A stretch of 64,000 nt of DNA, taken from assembly GCF_900564145.1 (NCBI RefSeq), contig NZ_UOOB01000001.1, positions 620,001-684,000 of the forward strand. The letters run 5' to 3'. Below, piece after piece: positions 28,016 through 36,496 of the stretch. Each line of letters begins with the position of its first letter. The first letter of the stretch is position 1. Position numbers and translations under genes: made by a program. The DNA comes from Comamonas sp. lk. GTDB lineage: Bacteria; Pseudomonadota; Gammaproteobacteria; Burkholderiales; Burkholderiaceae_C. Under the pieces are notes generated by a model. The model searched no databases. It was given only the letters and a program-made list of their open reading frames with translations, and was not told where the DNA came from.

Positions 28016-30331
28016 CTACAGGCTTTTCAGCGCATCCAGCACCTCGCTCTTGCTCAGCAGCTCGGTCATCACCAGGGGCGTTTTTCCAGGGGCGTACAGC
28101 ACATAGACCGGCACGCCGCTGCGGCCCAGAGCTTGCAAAGCCTGGGTGATGGCCGGGTCCTGCCGCGTCCAGTCGGCGCGCAGCAATTGCACCTTGCGGG
28201 CATCGAAAGCGGCCAGCACTTCAGCATTGTTCAGCGTGGTGCGCTTGTTGACCTGGCAGGTTACGCACCATGCGGCGGTGAAATCCACAAACACCGGCTG
28301 GCCGGCGGCTTGCAAGGCTTGCAGCTTGTCGGCAGACCAGGGCTGCCAGCGTTCGCCCGCCTGAGCCTGCTCGCTGGCTGCCGGTGCTTGCGTGGTGATC
28401 AGCGGCACGGCCTGGTAGGCAATGACAGCGCTCAACAGCAGGGCGGCGATGCCCAGTGCGACGCGGCTTTGGCCGCTGAGGTTGAGAGCCCAGATCAGCG
28501 CGGCCAGCGCCAGCAGCAGGGCCAGCAAGGCTGCGGCCGCGTCCATGCCGCTTTGATGCCCCAGCACCCAGACCAGCCAGATCACCGTGGCAAACATGGG
28601 AAAGGCCATGGCCCGGCGGAAGGTCTCCATCCAAGCGCCGGGGCGGGGCAGCCAGCCCACGACGGCGGGCACAAAACTGGCCAGCACATAGGGCAGGGCC
28701 ATGCCCACACCCAGGGCGGCAAACACCATCAAGGCCTGGGTGGGCGGCATATCAATCGCAAAGCCCAGCGAGGCGCCCATGAAGGGGGCGGTGCAGGGCG
28801 ATGCAATGGCCACGGCCAGCACGCCGGACAAAAAGGAATCCACCACGGGGTTGCGCGCCTGGGCGCTGGCCCAGCTGCTGGGCAGCATGCGACCAAACTC
28901 GAACAGGCCCGCCAGATTCAGGCCCAGCAGGGTAAACAGGCTTGCCAGCAGCGCCACGACCACCGGTGACTGCAGCTGAAAGCCCCAGCCCAGTTGCTGG
29001 CCGGCAGCGCGCAGGCCCAGTAGCAGGGCGCCCAGCGCCATAAAGGACAGAACCACGCCCAGGGCATAGGCCATGCCGCCCAGGCGCTGTGCGCGGCGAT
29101 TTTGGCCGTGGCCTGCAAAGCCAAGTACCTTGATGGCCAGTACCGGGAACACGCAAGGCATGAGGTTGAGGATCAGCCCGCCAATCAGGCCGCCGAGCAG
29201 GGCGGCCCACAGCCCGGACGAGCTGCTGGTCGAACTACCGGCTGTGGTGGCCGGTTGGGCCGCGCTCTTGTTGGCTTCCAGAGCGGCGGCCAGCGCCGGA
29301 GAGACGGTTGCCAGCGTGGCTGGCGTCCATTGGCCTGCGACGGCCAGCTCGCTGCGCCAGGCCACAGGCTGGCCTTGATTTTGAGCTGCGGCGCGCTTTT
29401 CGGGCGCCAGGGCCAGCACCACCGCCAGCTGCTGGGGCGTGTCGCCACGCATATCGGACAGAGGCAGATTCTCGGCCACCCAGACATCGCCGTCCCAGCG
29501 CTGCGTCCAGTCCTTACCGGACTCGGCCGCATGTTTGAAGGTGTCGCTGCTTTCGGGGTAGAACTCCAGTGTCTGGCCTTGCAGGTTGGCAGGCAGGCCG
29601 GGAACGCGCAGCTTGATGCGGTCATCACGCAGCGCATTGCCGGAATCCGGGCTTTTCGCGTCGGGCTGGACCTGGGCCTGGCCGGCCGGCTTCAGCAGCC
29701 GGGGCTGGGCCAGCTGGGCTTTGACAAACGCATCGCCGTGGGTGGCGGTACTGCCTTGCACGGCGATGGGCAGCTGAAAACTGCCGCTCTCCGGAATGCA
29801 CTCCACGCGGCATACCAGCCAGCTGGCATTGAGTTGCACCTCCACCATGCCCGAGGCCGGGGCCTTGAAGTCATCGGCAACCTTGACCGGCACGGGCAGC
29901 AGCACCATGTCTTCATAGCCGTAGTTGACCAGAGGGCCTACACGCAGCGCATGGGGTGTGGGCCAGTCAATGGCGCCGGCCGTAAGGCCTGCGGGCAGCT
30001 GCCACTGCAGCTCCGTAGGCAGGCCGGAATCGCCAGCGTTCTTCCAGTAGGTGTGCCAGTCGGGCTGGTGCTCTATCTTCAGTCCCAGCCAGAAGGTCTG
30101 GCCGGCGGTAATTCCATCCGGCACCTGGGCCACCAGCTCGGCGCGCACGCGCGGCGTCTGCACCACGGGCGATGCGGCGCCGGCGACAGCGGCGGAGAGA
30201 TGGCTGTTTTTAAGAACAATTTCAGCTCTGGCGCTTGTGGATAAAGCGCTGGCAGCTATCAAAAAAAAGACTGACAGCCACAGGAGCAGCGCAGAGTCCG
30301 CTAGGCGGCGATGAGGGAAGAGGGAGTGCAT
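28016..30331 (-). CDS. dsbD: DsbD/ScsB-type thiol:disulfide interchange protein
   Basis: This 771-aa inner-membrane protein carries reducing power from cytoplasmic thioredoxin to the periplasm. Order: signal peptide (residues about 1-36), periplasmic N-terminal domain with a Cys pair (VCRVEC), a CcdA-like membrane core with NLMPCVFPVLAIKVLGF and SPCTAPFMG as the redox cysteines, and a C-terminal thioredoxin domain with WCVTC (Cys689, Cys692). It is larger than E. coli DsbD and closer to ScsB in layout. It is monocistronic, ending in its own terminator. Part of its signal peptide is encoded by a mini-repeat copy. Confidence 0.9.
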   Translation of the reverse strand: MHSLFPHRRLADSALLLWLSVFFLIAASALSTSARAEIVLKNSHLSAAVAGAASPVVQTPRVRAELVAQVPDGITAGQTFWLGLKIEHQPDWHTYWKNAGDSGLPTELQWQLPAGLTAGAIDWPTPHALRVGPLVNYGYEDMVLLPVPVKVADDFKAPASGMVEVQLNASWLVCRVECIPESGSFQLPIAVQGSTATHGDAFVKAQLAQPRLLKPAGQAQVQPDAKSPDSGNALRDDRIKLRVPGLPANLQGQTLEFYPESSDTFKHAAESGKDWTQRWDGDVWVAENLPLSDMRGDTPQQLAVVLALAPEKRAAAQNQGQPVAWRSELAVAGQWTPATLATVSPALAAALEANKSAAQPATTAGSSTSSSSGLWAALLGGLIGGLILNLMPCVFPVLAIKVLGFAGHGQNRRAQRLGGMAYALGVVLSFMALGALLLGLRAAGQQLGWGFQLQSPVVVALLASLFTLLGLNLAGLFEFGRMLPSSWASAQARNPVVDSFLSGVLAVAIASPCTAPFMGASLGFAIDMPPTQALMVFAALGVGMALPYVLASFVPAVVGWLPRPGAWMETFRRAMAFPMFATVIWLVWVLGHQSGMDAAAALLALLLALAALIWALNLSGQSRVALGIAALLLSAVIAYQAVPLITTQAPAASEQAQAGERWQPWSADKLQALQAAGQPVFVDFTAAWCVTCQVNKRTTLNNAEVLAAFDARKVQLLRADWTRQDPAITQALQALGRSGVPVYVLYAPGKTPLVMTELLSKSEVLDALKSL
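30215..30268 (-). repeat. Mini-repeat copy inside the dsbD signal-peptide region
   Basis: The minus strand reads TTGATAGCTGCCAGCGCTTT followed by ATCCACAAGCGCCAGAGCTG, a good match to the intergenic AGCTAT mini-element. It supplies the codons for FLIAASALSTSARAE, the hydrophobic end and cleavage region of the DsbD signal peptide. Confidence 0.6.
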
Positions 30332-30443
30332 GGCGTTATATAGGAGCGCAGGCCTGCATTTTGGTTCCTTAGTCGTCGCGCCGTGCCCGCAGGTGATTAG
30401 GCCGGGCCGGGCCTGCGGCGGTGGCCAAAGCGGCGATCGTCGT

Positions 30444-30489
30444 GGCTATTGGCTATTGGCTATTGGCTATTGGCTATTGGCTATTGGCT
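30444..30489. repeat. Heptanucleotide tandem repeat (GGCTATT)x6
   Basis: Six exact GGCTATT units plus a partial seventh span the 3' end of the MATE gene. The gene's TAG stop (CTA at 30481-30483 on the plus strand) is inside the array, so unit-number changes alter only the 3' untranslated region. Confidence 0.95.
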
Positions 30490-32073
30490 CCTGTCGCTTG
30501 CCGTTGCCTCTGCAGCGGCTGCCTGGGTGGCCACGGGGCAGGGGGGCAGGCCGGCCACTTCGGCGGGCATTGCAATGCGCTCGCAAGGCCCCGATTGCGC
30601 CAGCAAGGCATTGCTGTCCACCGGGGTGGCGGCCTCGGCATCTTCCTGCTCCGGGGTTTGCTCCTCGGCTTTGGCGACAGCAGCCGGCAGCATGCGTGCC
30701 TTGCGCCAGTTGCCCCAGCGGTAATAGGCCAGGATCATCAGCACCGAAGCCAGCGAGCTGATGGGAAAGCTCCACCAGATGGCATCCGCGCCCAGTGCAC
30801 CTTGCAGGCCCTTGGCCACCGGCACGCGTATGCCCCACATGGCGATGGCCAGAATGATCAGCGGCGGCATGACCGCCCCTGTGGAACGCACCACGCCCGA
30901 GAGCACAAAGGTGACGCCAAAGAACAGGAACGAGCCTATGGCGATATGGTTGAGATGGCGGGCCACCTCCAGCGAAGGGCTGCCCAGGGGCAGAAACCAG
31001 CCCAGCACAAAGCGGTCCAGCAGCACGATGAGGGCGATCAGGCCGCCGGTCAGCAGCACATTGACCAGCATGCCGGCGCGGGCTGTTGCGTCCACCCGCT
31101 TCCACAGGCCTGCGCCCACGTTCTGGGCGGCCATGGTGGAACAGGCCGCGCCAATGGCCATGGCCGGCATTTGCACATAGGTCCACAGCTGCAGGGCGGC
31201 GCTATAGGCCGAGGCGGTGGTGACGCCATAGGCGTTGACCATGGAAATCATGGCGATCATGGCCATGGAAATCATCACCAGCTGCACACCCATGGGCAGG
31301 CCCTTGGTGATGAGGGTGCGGATGATGGCCAGATCCGGCTTGAACAGGCCTAGCTGGCGCCGCCCAATCCACAGCGGGTGGCGGCGGGTGCGCAGCCAGA
31401 TCAGCAGGGCCGCAAAACTCAGGCCGTTGGCAATCAGCGTGGCCACGGCAGAGCCCTTGATGCCCAGGGCCGGCACCGGCCCCCAGCCGAAGATGAACAG
31501 CGGGTTGAGTGCCATGTCCAGCGCCACCACGATCAGCAAGAACCAGAACGGGGTTTTGGTGTCCCCCGCCCCACGCAGCACGGCGGTGACGAAGGTGAAC
31601 ATGAACAGCAGAGGAATGGCCATGAAAATGATCTGCAGATAGGCCTCGGCCAGATGCAGAGCCTCCTCGGGCGTGCCCATCCACTGCATGAGCTTGCGCG
31701 ATAGCGGCACGCCCAGCAGGGCGATCAGCAGCGAGACAAAGCCGAAAAACGTGGCACTGCTGCCCAGCACGCGCTTGGCCTGGCCGAGCTTCTTGGCCCC
31801 CATGGCCTGGGCCACCAGAATATTGCTGGCCATGCTGATGCCGAATACCGCGCCAATCAGCGCAAACATCACATTGTTGGCATTGGCCGTGGCGGTCAGG
31901 GCGGCTTCTCCCAGATGGCCGCCCACCCAGACGGCATTGACCGATCCATTGAGCGACTGCAGCACATTGCCCGCCAGAATCGGCAGGGAGAACACCATCA
32001 GCGTGCTGGCGATGGGGCCCTGGGTCAGGTCTCGGGTGGGTGATTTGGTGGAAGGTTTGGCGGGTGCTGGCAT
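30481..32073 (-). CDS. MATE-family multidrug/cation efflux transporter
   Basis: This 530-aa protein has 12 hydrophobic segments in the MATE two-bundle pattern, with PILAGNVLQSLNGSVNAVWVG near residue 31 and the second-half equivalent around 260-300. MATE pumps export cationic drugs and metabolites using Na+ or H+. It is longer than usual because of a hydrophilic C-terminal tail of about 70 residues (rich in Ala and Glu, including EEQTPEQEDAEAATP). It is divergent from the creatininase gene with a 78-base shared promoter region. Its stop codon lies in a heptanucleotide repeat. Confidence 0.85.
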   Translation of the reverse strand: MPAPAKPSTKSPTRDLTQGPIASTLMVFSLPILAGNVLQSLNGSVNAVWVGGHLGEAALTATANANNVMFALIGAVFGISMASNILVAQAMGAKKLGQAKRVLGSSATFFGFVSLLIALLGVPLSRKLMQWMGTPEEALHLAEAYLQIIFMAIPLLFMFTFVTAVLRGAGDTKTPFWFLLIVVALDMALNPLFIFGWGPVPALGIKGSAVATLIANGLSFAALLIWLRTRRHPLWIGRRQLGLFKPDLAIIRTLITKGLPMGVQLVMISMAMIAMISMVNAYGVTTASAYSAALQLWTYVQMPAMAIGAACSTMAAQNVGAGLWKRVDATARAGMLVNVLLTGGLIALIVLLDRFVLGWFLPLGSPSLEVARHLNHIAIGSFLFFGVTFVLSGVVRSTGAVMPPLIILAIAMWGIRVPVAKGLQGALGADAIWWSFPISSLASVLMILAYYRWGNWRKARMLPAAVAKAEEQTPEQEDAEAATPVDSNALLAQSGPCERIAMPAEVAGLPPCPVATQAAAAEATASDRSQ

Positions 32074-32151
32074 GGGCTGATTCTGGGGCCAGGCGGTACG
32101 GACGGCAACGCCTGTGCCGACACCTGAGCCGGGGGCCGCTACGATGGCGGC

Positions 32152-33018
32152 ATGAATGCATCTGCCGCTTCTTCTAGTACGCCCCAGTCCTTTTGGCCTT
32201 CACGCTTCTTGGCCGAGGTCTCGGCCCATGACTTTGCCCAGGCCCAGACCAGCGGCCTGGCTGCCAGCACCGTGGCCGTGCTGCCCGTGGGCGCGGTGGA
32301 GCAGCATGGGCCGCATCTGCCGCTCAATGTGGATGCCAGGCTGATCGAAGGCGTGATGGCCGAGGCCCTGCCGCTGCTGCCCGCCGATCTGCCGGTGCTG
32401 TTTCTGCCGCCGCAAAACATAGGCCTGTCGGTGGAGCACACAAGCTATGCCGGCACGCTGACGCTCTCGCCCGCCACGCTGATTGCGTTGTGGACCGAGC
32501 TGGGCGCCTGCGTGGCGCGCTCCGGCATCAAAAAGCTGCTGCTGCTCAACGGCCATGGCGGCCAGGTCAGCGTGATGGATATCGTGGCCCGCGAGCTGCG
32601 GATGCAGCATGGGCTGCTGGTCTATAGCGCCAGCTGGTTCGGTCTGGTGGACGATGCGGCCAATCAGCAGTTTTGCGCCCATGAACACCGCTTCGGCATC
32701 CATGGCGGCGAGGTGGAAACATCGATGATGCTGCATCTGGCACCCGAGACCGTGCATATGGAGCGGGCGCAGAACTTTGCTTCCACGTCGGAAGTGCGTG
32801 CCGGAAAATATCACTTCATCGGCAATGGGCGCAGCGCCAAGCTGGGCTGGGCGATCGAGGACTACAACCCCGCCGGAGCCGTAGGCAACTCCGCTGCCGC
32901 AACGGCAGAGCGCGGCGCGGCCATGGTCGCTTCATCGGCCGAGGGCCTGGTCAGGCTGCTGGGCGAAATTCATGACTTGCCCTTGAGTACCGTAGAGAAT
33001 CAACCCAAACCGCTCTAA
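32152..33018 (+). CDS. Creatininase-family (creatinine amidohydrolase-like) hydrolase
   Basis: The 288-aa protein belongs to the metal-dependent amidohydrolase family of creatininase and ArfB/MftE. Metal-site motifs are PVGAVEQHGPHLPLNVD (residues about 45-61), LLNGHGGQ near 132 and HGGEVETSMMLHL near 184. The real substrate in such solitary members is usually unknown; creatinine is only one possibility. It is single-gene by position, facing away from the MATE pump and convergent with the Bug-type binding protein. Confidence 0.85.
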   Translation: MNASAASSSTPQSFWPSRFLAEVSAHDFAQAQTSGLAASTVAVLPVGAVEQHGPHLPLNVDARLIEGVMAEALPLLPADLPVLFLPPQNIGLSVEHTSYAGTLTLSPATLIALWTELGACVARSGIKKLLLLNGHGGQVSVMDIVARELRMQHGLLVYSASWFGLVDDAANQQFCAHEHRFGIHGGEVETSMMLHLAPETVHMERAQNFASTSEVRAGKYHFIGNGRSAKLGWAIEDYNPAGAVGNSAAATAERGAAMVASSAEGLVRLLGEIHDLPLSTVENQPKPL

Positions 33019-33048
33019 AACTGGCGCAATCTAACTCAGAGACGCTGA

Positions 33049-33155
33049 GCAAGAGCCTAGGCGGCCCCGCCGCCTCGCGGCGAAGGCGTTGTCCTCCTCC
33101 CGCATTGCGAAGCAAAGCGAGAGAGGGGGAAGGCGCGTAGCGCCTCAGGGGGCGC
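33049..33155 (-). repeat. Stop-codon-abutting structured repeat, copy 2
   Basis: Downstream of the Bug-type gene stop, the minus strand reads GCGCCCCCTGAGGCGC-TAC-GCGCCTTCCCC. The first stem is GGCGC/GCGCC, a different base-pair set from copies 1 and 3, with structure kept. Confidence 0.75.
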
Positions 33156-34136
33156 TTACTGCTTCGGAATTTTGGCCGCCGTGATCACATCGCCCCAGCG
33201 CTTGATTTCCGACTGCAGCAGCTTTGCGGTCTGCTCGGGCGTGCTGGCCTGGGCTTGCACGTTCAGATCGCGCAGCTTCTTGGTGACCTCGGGGTGGTTG
33301 ACGGCGGCGTTGATTTCCTTGTTCAGGCGGGCAATCACCTCGGCCGGAGTCTTGCTGGGGGCTGCCAGAGCATTCCAGGAGGAGGCCACAAAGCCTTTCA
33401 CGCCGGACTCCTGGGCCGTGGGCACCTTGGGCAGCAGGGGCGAGCGCTTATCGCCCGTCACGGCCAGCAGGTTCACGGCCTTGGCATTGATCTGGCCCAT
33501 GATGGGCGTGAGAATTTCCACGGCCGCATCGATCTGCTTGCCGCGCAGAGCCGTCACCACGGCCGGCGTGCCGTTGAAGGGCACGATCTGCACGTCGATA
33601 CCGGCCGTGGTCTTGAACAGCTCGGCCGCCAGATGCTGGGTACTGCCCACATTGATGCTGCCCAGATTGAGCTTGCCGGGATGGGTCTTGGCGTAGCTGA
33701 CCAGCTCGCCCAGGTTCTTGAACGGCGATTGGGCGTCGGTGATCACACCAATATCAAAGTAGCCCAAGGTGGAAATCGGGGTCAGGTCCTTGACCATGTC
33801 GAAGGGCAGATTGCTGAACAGATTGACCGTTACGGCGCTGCCGTTGGACATGAGAAACAGCGTGTGGCCGTCCGGGGCGGATTTGGCCACGGTATCGGCC
33901 GCCACAATGCCGCCGGCGCTGGGCTTGTTGTCTATCACCACGGGCTGGCCCAGCTGGGTGGACAGCTGCTGCGCCACCACGCGGGCCGTCACATCGGCCA
34001 CGCCACCGGCGCCAAAAGGCACGACGATGCGTATGGGGCGGTTGGACAGTCCCTGGGCGTGGGCGGCAAAACCTGCCAGCAAAGCGGCCCCCGCAGCGGT
34101 ACTGATCAGGGTCTGGGTAAAAGTGCGTCTTTGCAT
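33156..34136 (-). CDS. Bug/TctC-family periplasmic binding protein
   Basis: A 326-aa protein has a signal peptide MQRRTFTQTLISTAAGAALLAGFAAHA and the Bug-family start LSNRPIRIVVPFGAGGVADVTARVVAQQLS. The family binds carboxylates such as citrate, nicotinate or aromatic acids, usually for tripartite tricarboxylate transporters. No TctA or TctB membrane gene is nearby, so it is an orphan receptor, as is common in Comamonadaceae and Bordetella. The ATG at 34136 begins the signal peptide. Confidence 0.9.
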   Translation of the reverse strand: MQRRTFTQTLISTAAGAALLAGFAAHAQGLSNRPIRIVVPFGAGGVADVTARVVAQQLSTQLGQPVVIDNKPSAGGIVAADTVAKSAPDGHTLFLMSNGSAVTVNLFSNLPFDMVKDLTPISTLGYFDIGVITDAQSPFKNLGELVSYAKTHPGKLNLGSINVGSTQHLAAELFKTTAGIDVQIVPFNGTPAVVTALRGKQIDAAVEILTPIMGQINAKAVNLLAVTGDKRSPLLPKVPTAQESGVKGFVASSWNALAAPSKTPAEVIARLNKEINAAVNHPEVTKKLRDLNVQAQASTPEQTAKLLQSEIKRWGDVITAAKIPKQ

Positions 34137-34290
34137 GCTGGTCTCGGCAGTCTCAAAATTTGATACGCCACAGTGTCGCTGGAGTCGCTCTTCTCCCATA
34201 GTGCGTCGCTGTTCTGTCAGCTATGCCCGCCGGTAATAGCTGAGTCAAAGCGCACTTAGACCTGCATGCGCGGCATCTAAGGCTGGCGGC

Positions 34291-34965
34291 TCAGGCGCTG
34301 GTGATCCAGCTACGGTGTTCGTCGGTGTCTAGGTGGTTGAGCGTGTTGAAGGTCTGCAGCATCAGGCGCTTGGGGCTGATGCTGAACTCCGTCACCGCGC
34401 TATTGCGCAGCCGCATATTGAGTGCAATCGTCACCTCGGGCGAGGTGCCCAGCACCTGGCCCACGGCCGTGGAGATGGGGCCGCCGCTGCTGACCAGCAG
34501 CACATTGCGCCCGGCATGCTGGTGGCGGATTTGCTCCAGAACGGCGTGTACGCCGTCGGCGAACCCATTCCAGTCCGGCATGCCTTGCGGGCTGATGGTG
34601 CCGCCCATCCACTGGGCCAGCGCATCGCAGAGCAGGCGAAAGTGCTGGCGGTACAGCTCGGGCGTATCGGCCTTGGGCAAAGGGGCGGGGTGAATGGCGC
34701 GCAACAGGGCTTCGCTGTCGTATTCGTTGAGCCCCGGGGCTGCCTGCACGGGCAGATCCAGCCCGCCCAGGCCCTGAACAATGCCTTGCAGCGTTTGCTG
34801 GTGGCGTTTGAGCGTTCCGGTGTAGACCGCATCGAATTTCTGTCCTCGTTCGCGCCAGTATTGGCCCAGGCGCACGGATTGGGCGTGCCCGCGCTCACTG
34901 AGCTGATCGTAGTCATCCGCACCAAACGAGGCCTGGCCGTGGCGCACAAGATAGAGGGTTCCCAT
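34291..34965 (-). CDS. Histidine-phosphatase (phosphoglycerate mutase-like) family protein
   Basis: A 224-aa protein starts MGTLYLVRHGQASFGADDYDQLS, with the RHG phosphohistidine motif at residues 8-10 and Glu near EYDSEALL. The second conserved histidine, usually in an HGG-type motif, is replaced: the sequence reads LLVSSGGPIST near residue 156. Catalysis may be reduced or use another residue. It is divergent from the iron transporter operon. Substrate cannot be predicted. Confidence 0.8.
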   Translation of the reverse strand: MGTLYLVRHGQASFGADDYDQLSERGHAQSVRLGQYWRERGQKFDAVYTGTLKRHQQTLQGIVQGLGGLDLPVQAAPGLNEYDSEALLRAIHPAPLPKADTPELYRQHFRLLCDALAQWMGGTISPQGMPDWNGFADGVHAVLEQIRHQHAGRNVLLVSSGGPISTAVGQVLGTSPEVTIALNMRLRNSAVTEFSISPKRLMLQTFNTLNHLDTDEHRSWITSA

Positions 34966-35108
34966 GGGGCGGATTGTGTTGTGCCGCCGCCGGGCCGCGC
35001 TGTCATGCGGGCGACCAGCTGGCGCTTGGGCGACAGCGGGCTTAGGGGTATTGCCGCACGGCTTTTCCGGATTGCGCGCAGCCGCCTGACGGCGGCAGGT
35101 TAAGATGA

Positions 35109-35127
35109 TTGAGAGCTATTCGCAAAA
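35109..35127 (+). promoter_or_regulatory. Putative Fur box
   Basis: TTGAGAGCTATTCGCAA at 35110-35126 is a partly symmetric AT-rich site matching TTGAGAATnATTCGCAA-like Fur boxes of betaproteobacteria. It lies 145 bases before the iron-binding protein gene, fitting repression by Fe2+-Fur. Confidence 0.5.
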
Positions 35128-35156
35128 AACATAACAACACGCTCCATCTTGAGAGC

Positions 35157-35219
35157 CTGCGCACGCCCTTCCTCGCGGAAGGCGTCGTGTGCAGGTTCCG
35201 GGGCGGGCGTGTTTTTTTT
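35157..35219 (+). promoter_or_regulatory. Leader hairpin with U-tract upstream of the iron ABC operon
   Basis: A 16-19-bp stem (CCTGCGCACGCCCTTCC paired with GGAAGGCG-TCGTGTGCAGG, loop TCGC) at 35157-35196 is followed at 35212-35219 by eight T. It lies in the untranslated leader 36-98 bases before the ATG, so it could be an attenuator, the end of a small RNA, or a terminator of upstream transcription. Confidence 0.55.
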
Positions 35220-35254
35220 TGCCCACCGACGATTCATTTTTCTGGGAGACCTGA

Positions 35255-36289
35255 ATGTTCCGACGCCCCTTGACCGCACTGGCCGCCGTTGCCAGCCTGT
35301 GCGCCCCAGCCCTGTATGCCCATGCTGCGCAGGAAGAGCTCACGCTCTACACCACGCGTGAACCGGCTTTGATTCAGCCGCTGCTGGCCGCTTTCACGGC
35401 CCAGACCCAGATCGGCGTGAAAACCGTGTTTGTGAAGGACGGTCTGCTGGAACGCGTCAAGGCCGAGGGCGAGCGCTCTCCCGCCGACCTGCTGATGACG
35501 GTGGACATCGGCAATCTGCTGGATCTGGTCGATGGCGGCGTGACCCAGCCGGTCAAGTCTGCGGCACTGGAATCGGCCATTCCCGCCCAGCTGCGCGATG
35601 CCGGCGGCCAGTGGTTCTCGCTGTCCATGCGTGCCCGTGTGCTGTATGCGGAAAAAGACCTGAAGATCGGTGCTTTTCGCTATGAAGACCTGGCCAGCCC
35701 CAAGTTCAAGGGCAAGGTCTGCTCGCGCGCCGGTCAGCACCCTTACAACACGGCCTTGATCGCGGCCATGATTGCCCATGACGGGGAAGCCAAGACCGAG
35801 CAATGGCTCAAGGGCGTCAAGGCCAATCTGGCACGCAAGGCCACCGGCGGCGACCGCGATGTGGCACGCGATATTCTGGGCGGCATCTGCGATGTGGGCC
35901 TGGCCAACACCTATTACGTGGGCCATATGAAGGCCGCCAAGGAAGGCACGGACGCCCGCAAGTGGGGCGATGCCATCAAGGTTGTCAAGCCCACGTTTAC
36001 CGACCCCAAGAGCGGCACCCACGTCAATATCAGCGGCGCCTCCGTGGCCAAGCATGCGCCCCACCGCGCCAGCGCCGTGAAGCTGCTGGAGTTTCTGGTC
36101 TCCGAGCCTGCACAAAACCTCTATGCCCAGGCCAATTACGAACACCCTGTGCGCAAGGGCGTGGCACTGGACCCCGTGGTGGCCCAGAGCATTGGCGAGA
36201 TCAAGATCGACCCGCTGCCGCTGACCGAGATTGCCAAACACCGCAAGCAGGCCAGTGCGCTGGTGGATAAAGTCGGGTTCGACAAGTAA
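35255..36289 (+). CDS. fbpA: Fe(3+) ABC transporter substrate-binding protein
   Basis: A 344-aa periplasmic ferric-ion binding protein of the FbpA/FutA type, with a signal peptide ending near YAHAAQ at about residue 27 and the mature start EELTLYTTREPALIQPLLAAFTAQT. Candidate iron-binding residues include the tyrosines of NTYYVGHM near residue 225. The gene lies downstream of a Fur-like box and a leader hairpin and upstream of permease and ATPase genes, supporting an iron role. A structured repeat follows its stop codon. Confidence 0.85.
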   Translation: MFRRPLTALAAVASLCAPALYAHAAQEELTLYTTREPALIQPLLAAFTAQTQIGVKTVFVKDGLLERVKAEGERSPADLLMTVDIGNLLDLVDGGVTQPVKSAALESAIPAQLRDAGGQWFSLSMRARVLYAEKDLKIGAFRYEDLASPKFKGKVCSRAGQHPYNTALIAAMIAHDGEAKTEQWLKGVKANLARKATGGDRDVARDILGGICDVGLANTYYVGHMKAAKEGTDARKWGDAIKVVKPTFTDPKSGTHVNISGASVAKHAPHRASAVKLLEFLVSEPAQNLYAQANYEHPVRKGVALDPVVAQSIGEIKIDPLPLTEIAKHRKQASALVDKVGFDK

Positions 36290-36396
36290 ATACACCCCCT
36301 GAGCGGCTGTGCCGCTTCCCCCTCTCTCTACGCGCTTTGCGCTAGGGGAGGGGGACGATGCCATCGCTGCGGGGCGGCCCTTGCTTGGCATCCCTG
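36290..36396 (+). repeat. Stop-codon-abutting structured repeat, copy 3
   Basis: Five bases after the fbpA stop the sequence reads ACCCCCTGAGCGGC-TGT-GCCGCTTCCCC, then CCTCTCTCTA...AGGGGAGGGGGACGATGCC and GGGGCGGCCC. It sits between the binding-protein and permease genes of one operon, a place where such hairpins protect or attenuate mRNA. Confidence 0.75.
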
Positions 36397-36496
36397 ATTG
36401 GGGGCATGCTTGATCAAGCGTTGTGTCCCTTGCGCTGCCCCTTCGATGGGGCATACCTGTTTCTGGGTCGTTGGTCTTGGCGTGATTTAGTTGTTG

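Noticed and set aside
30444..30489. CRISPR-like array
   Set aside because: Units are seven bases, contiguous and without spacers; this is a simple tandem repeat.
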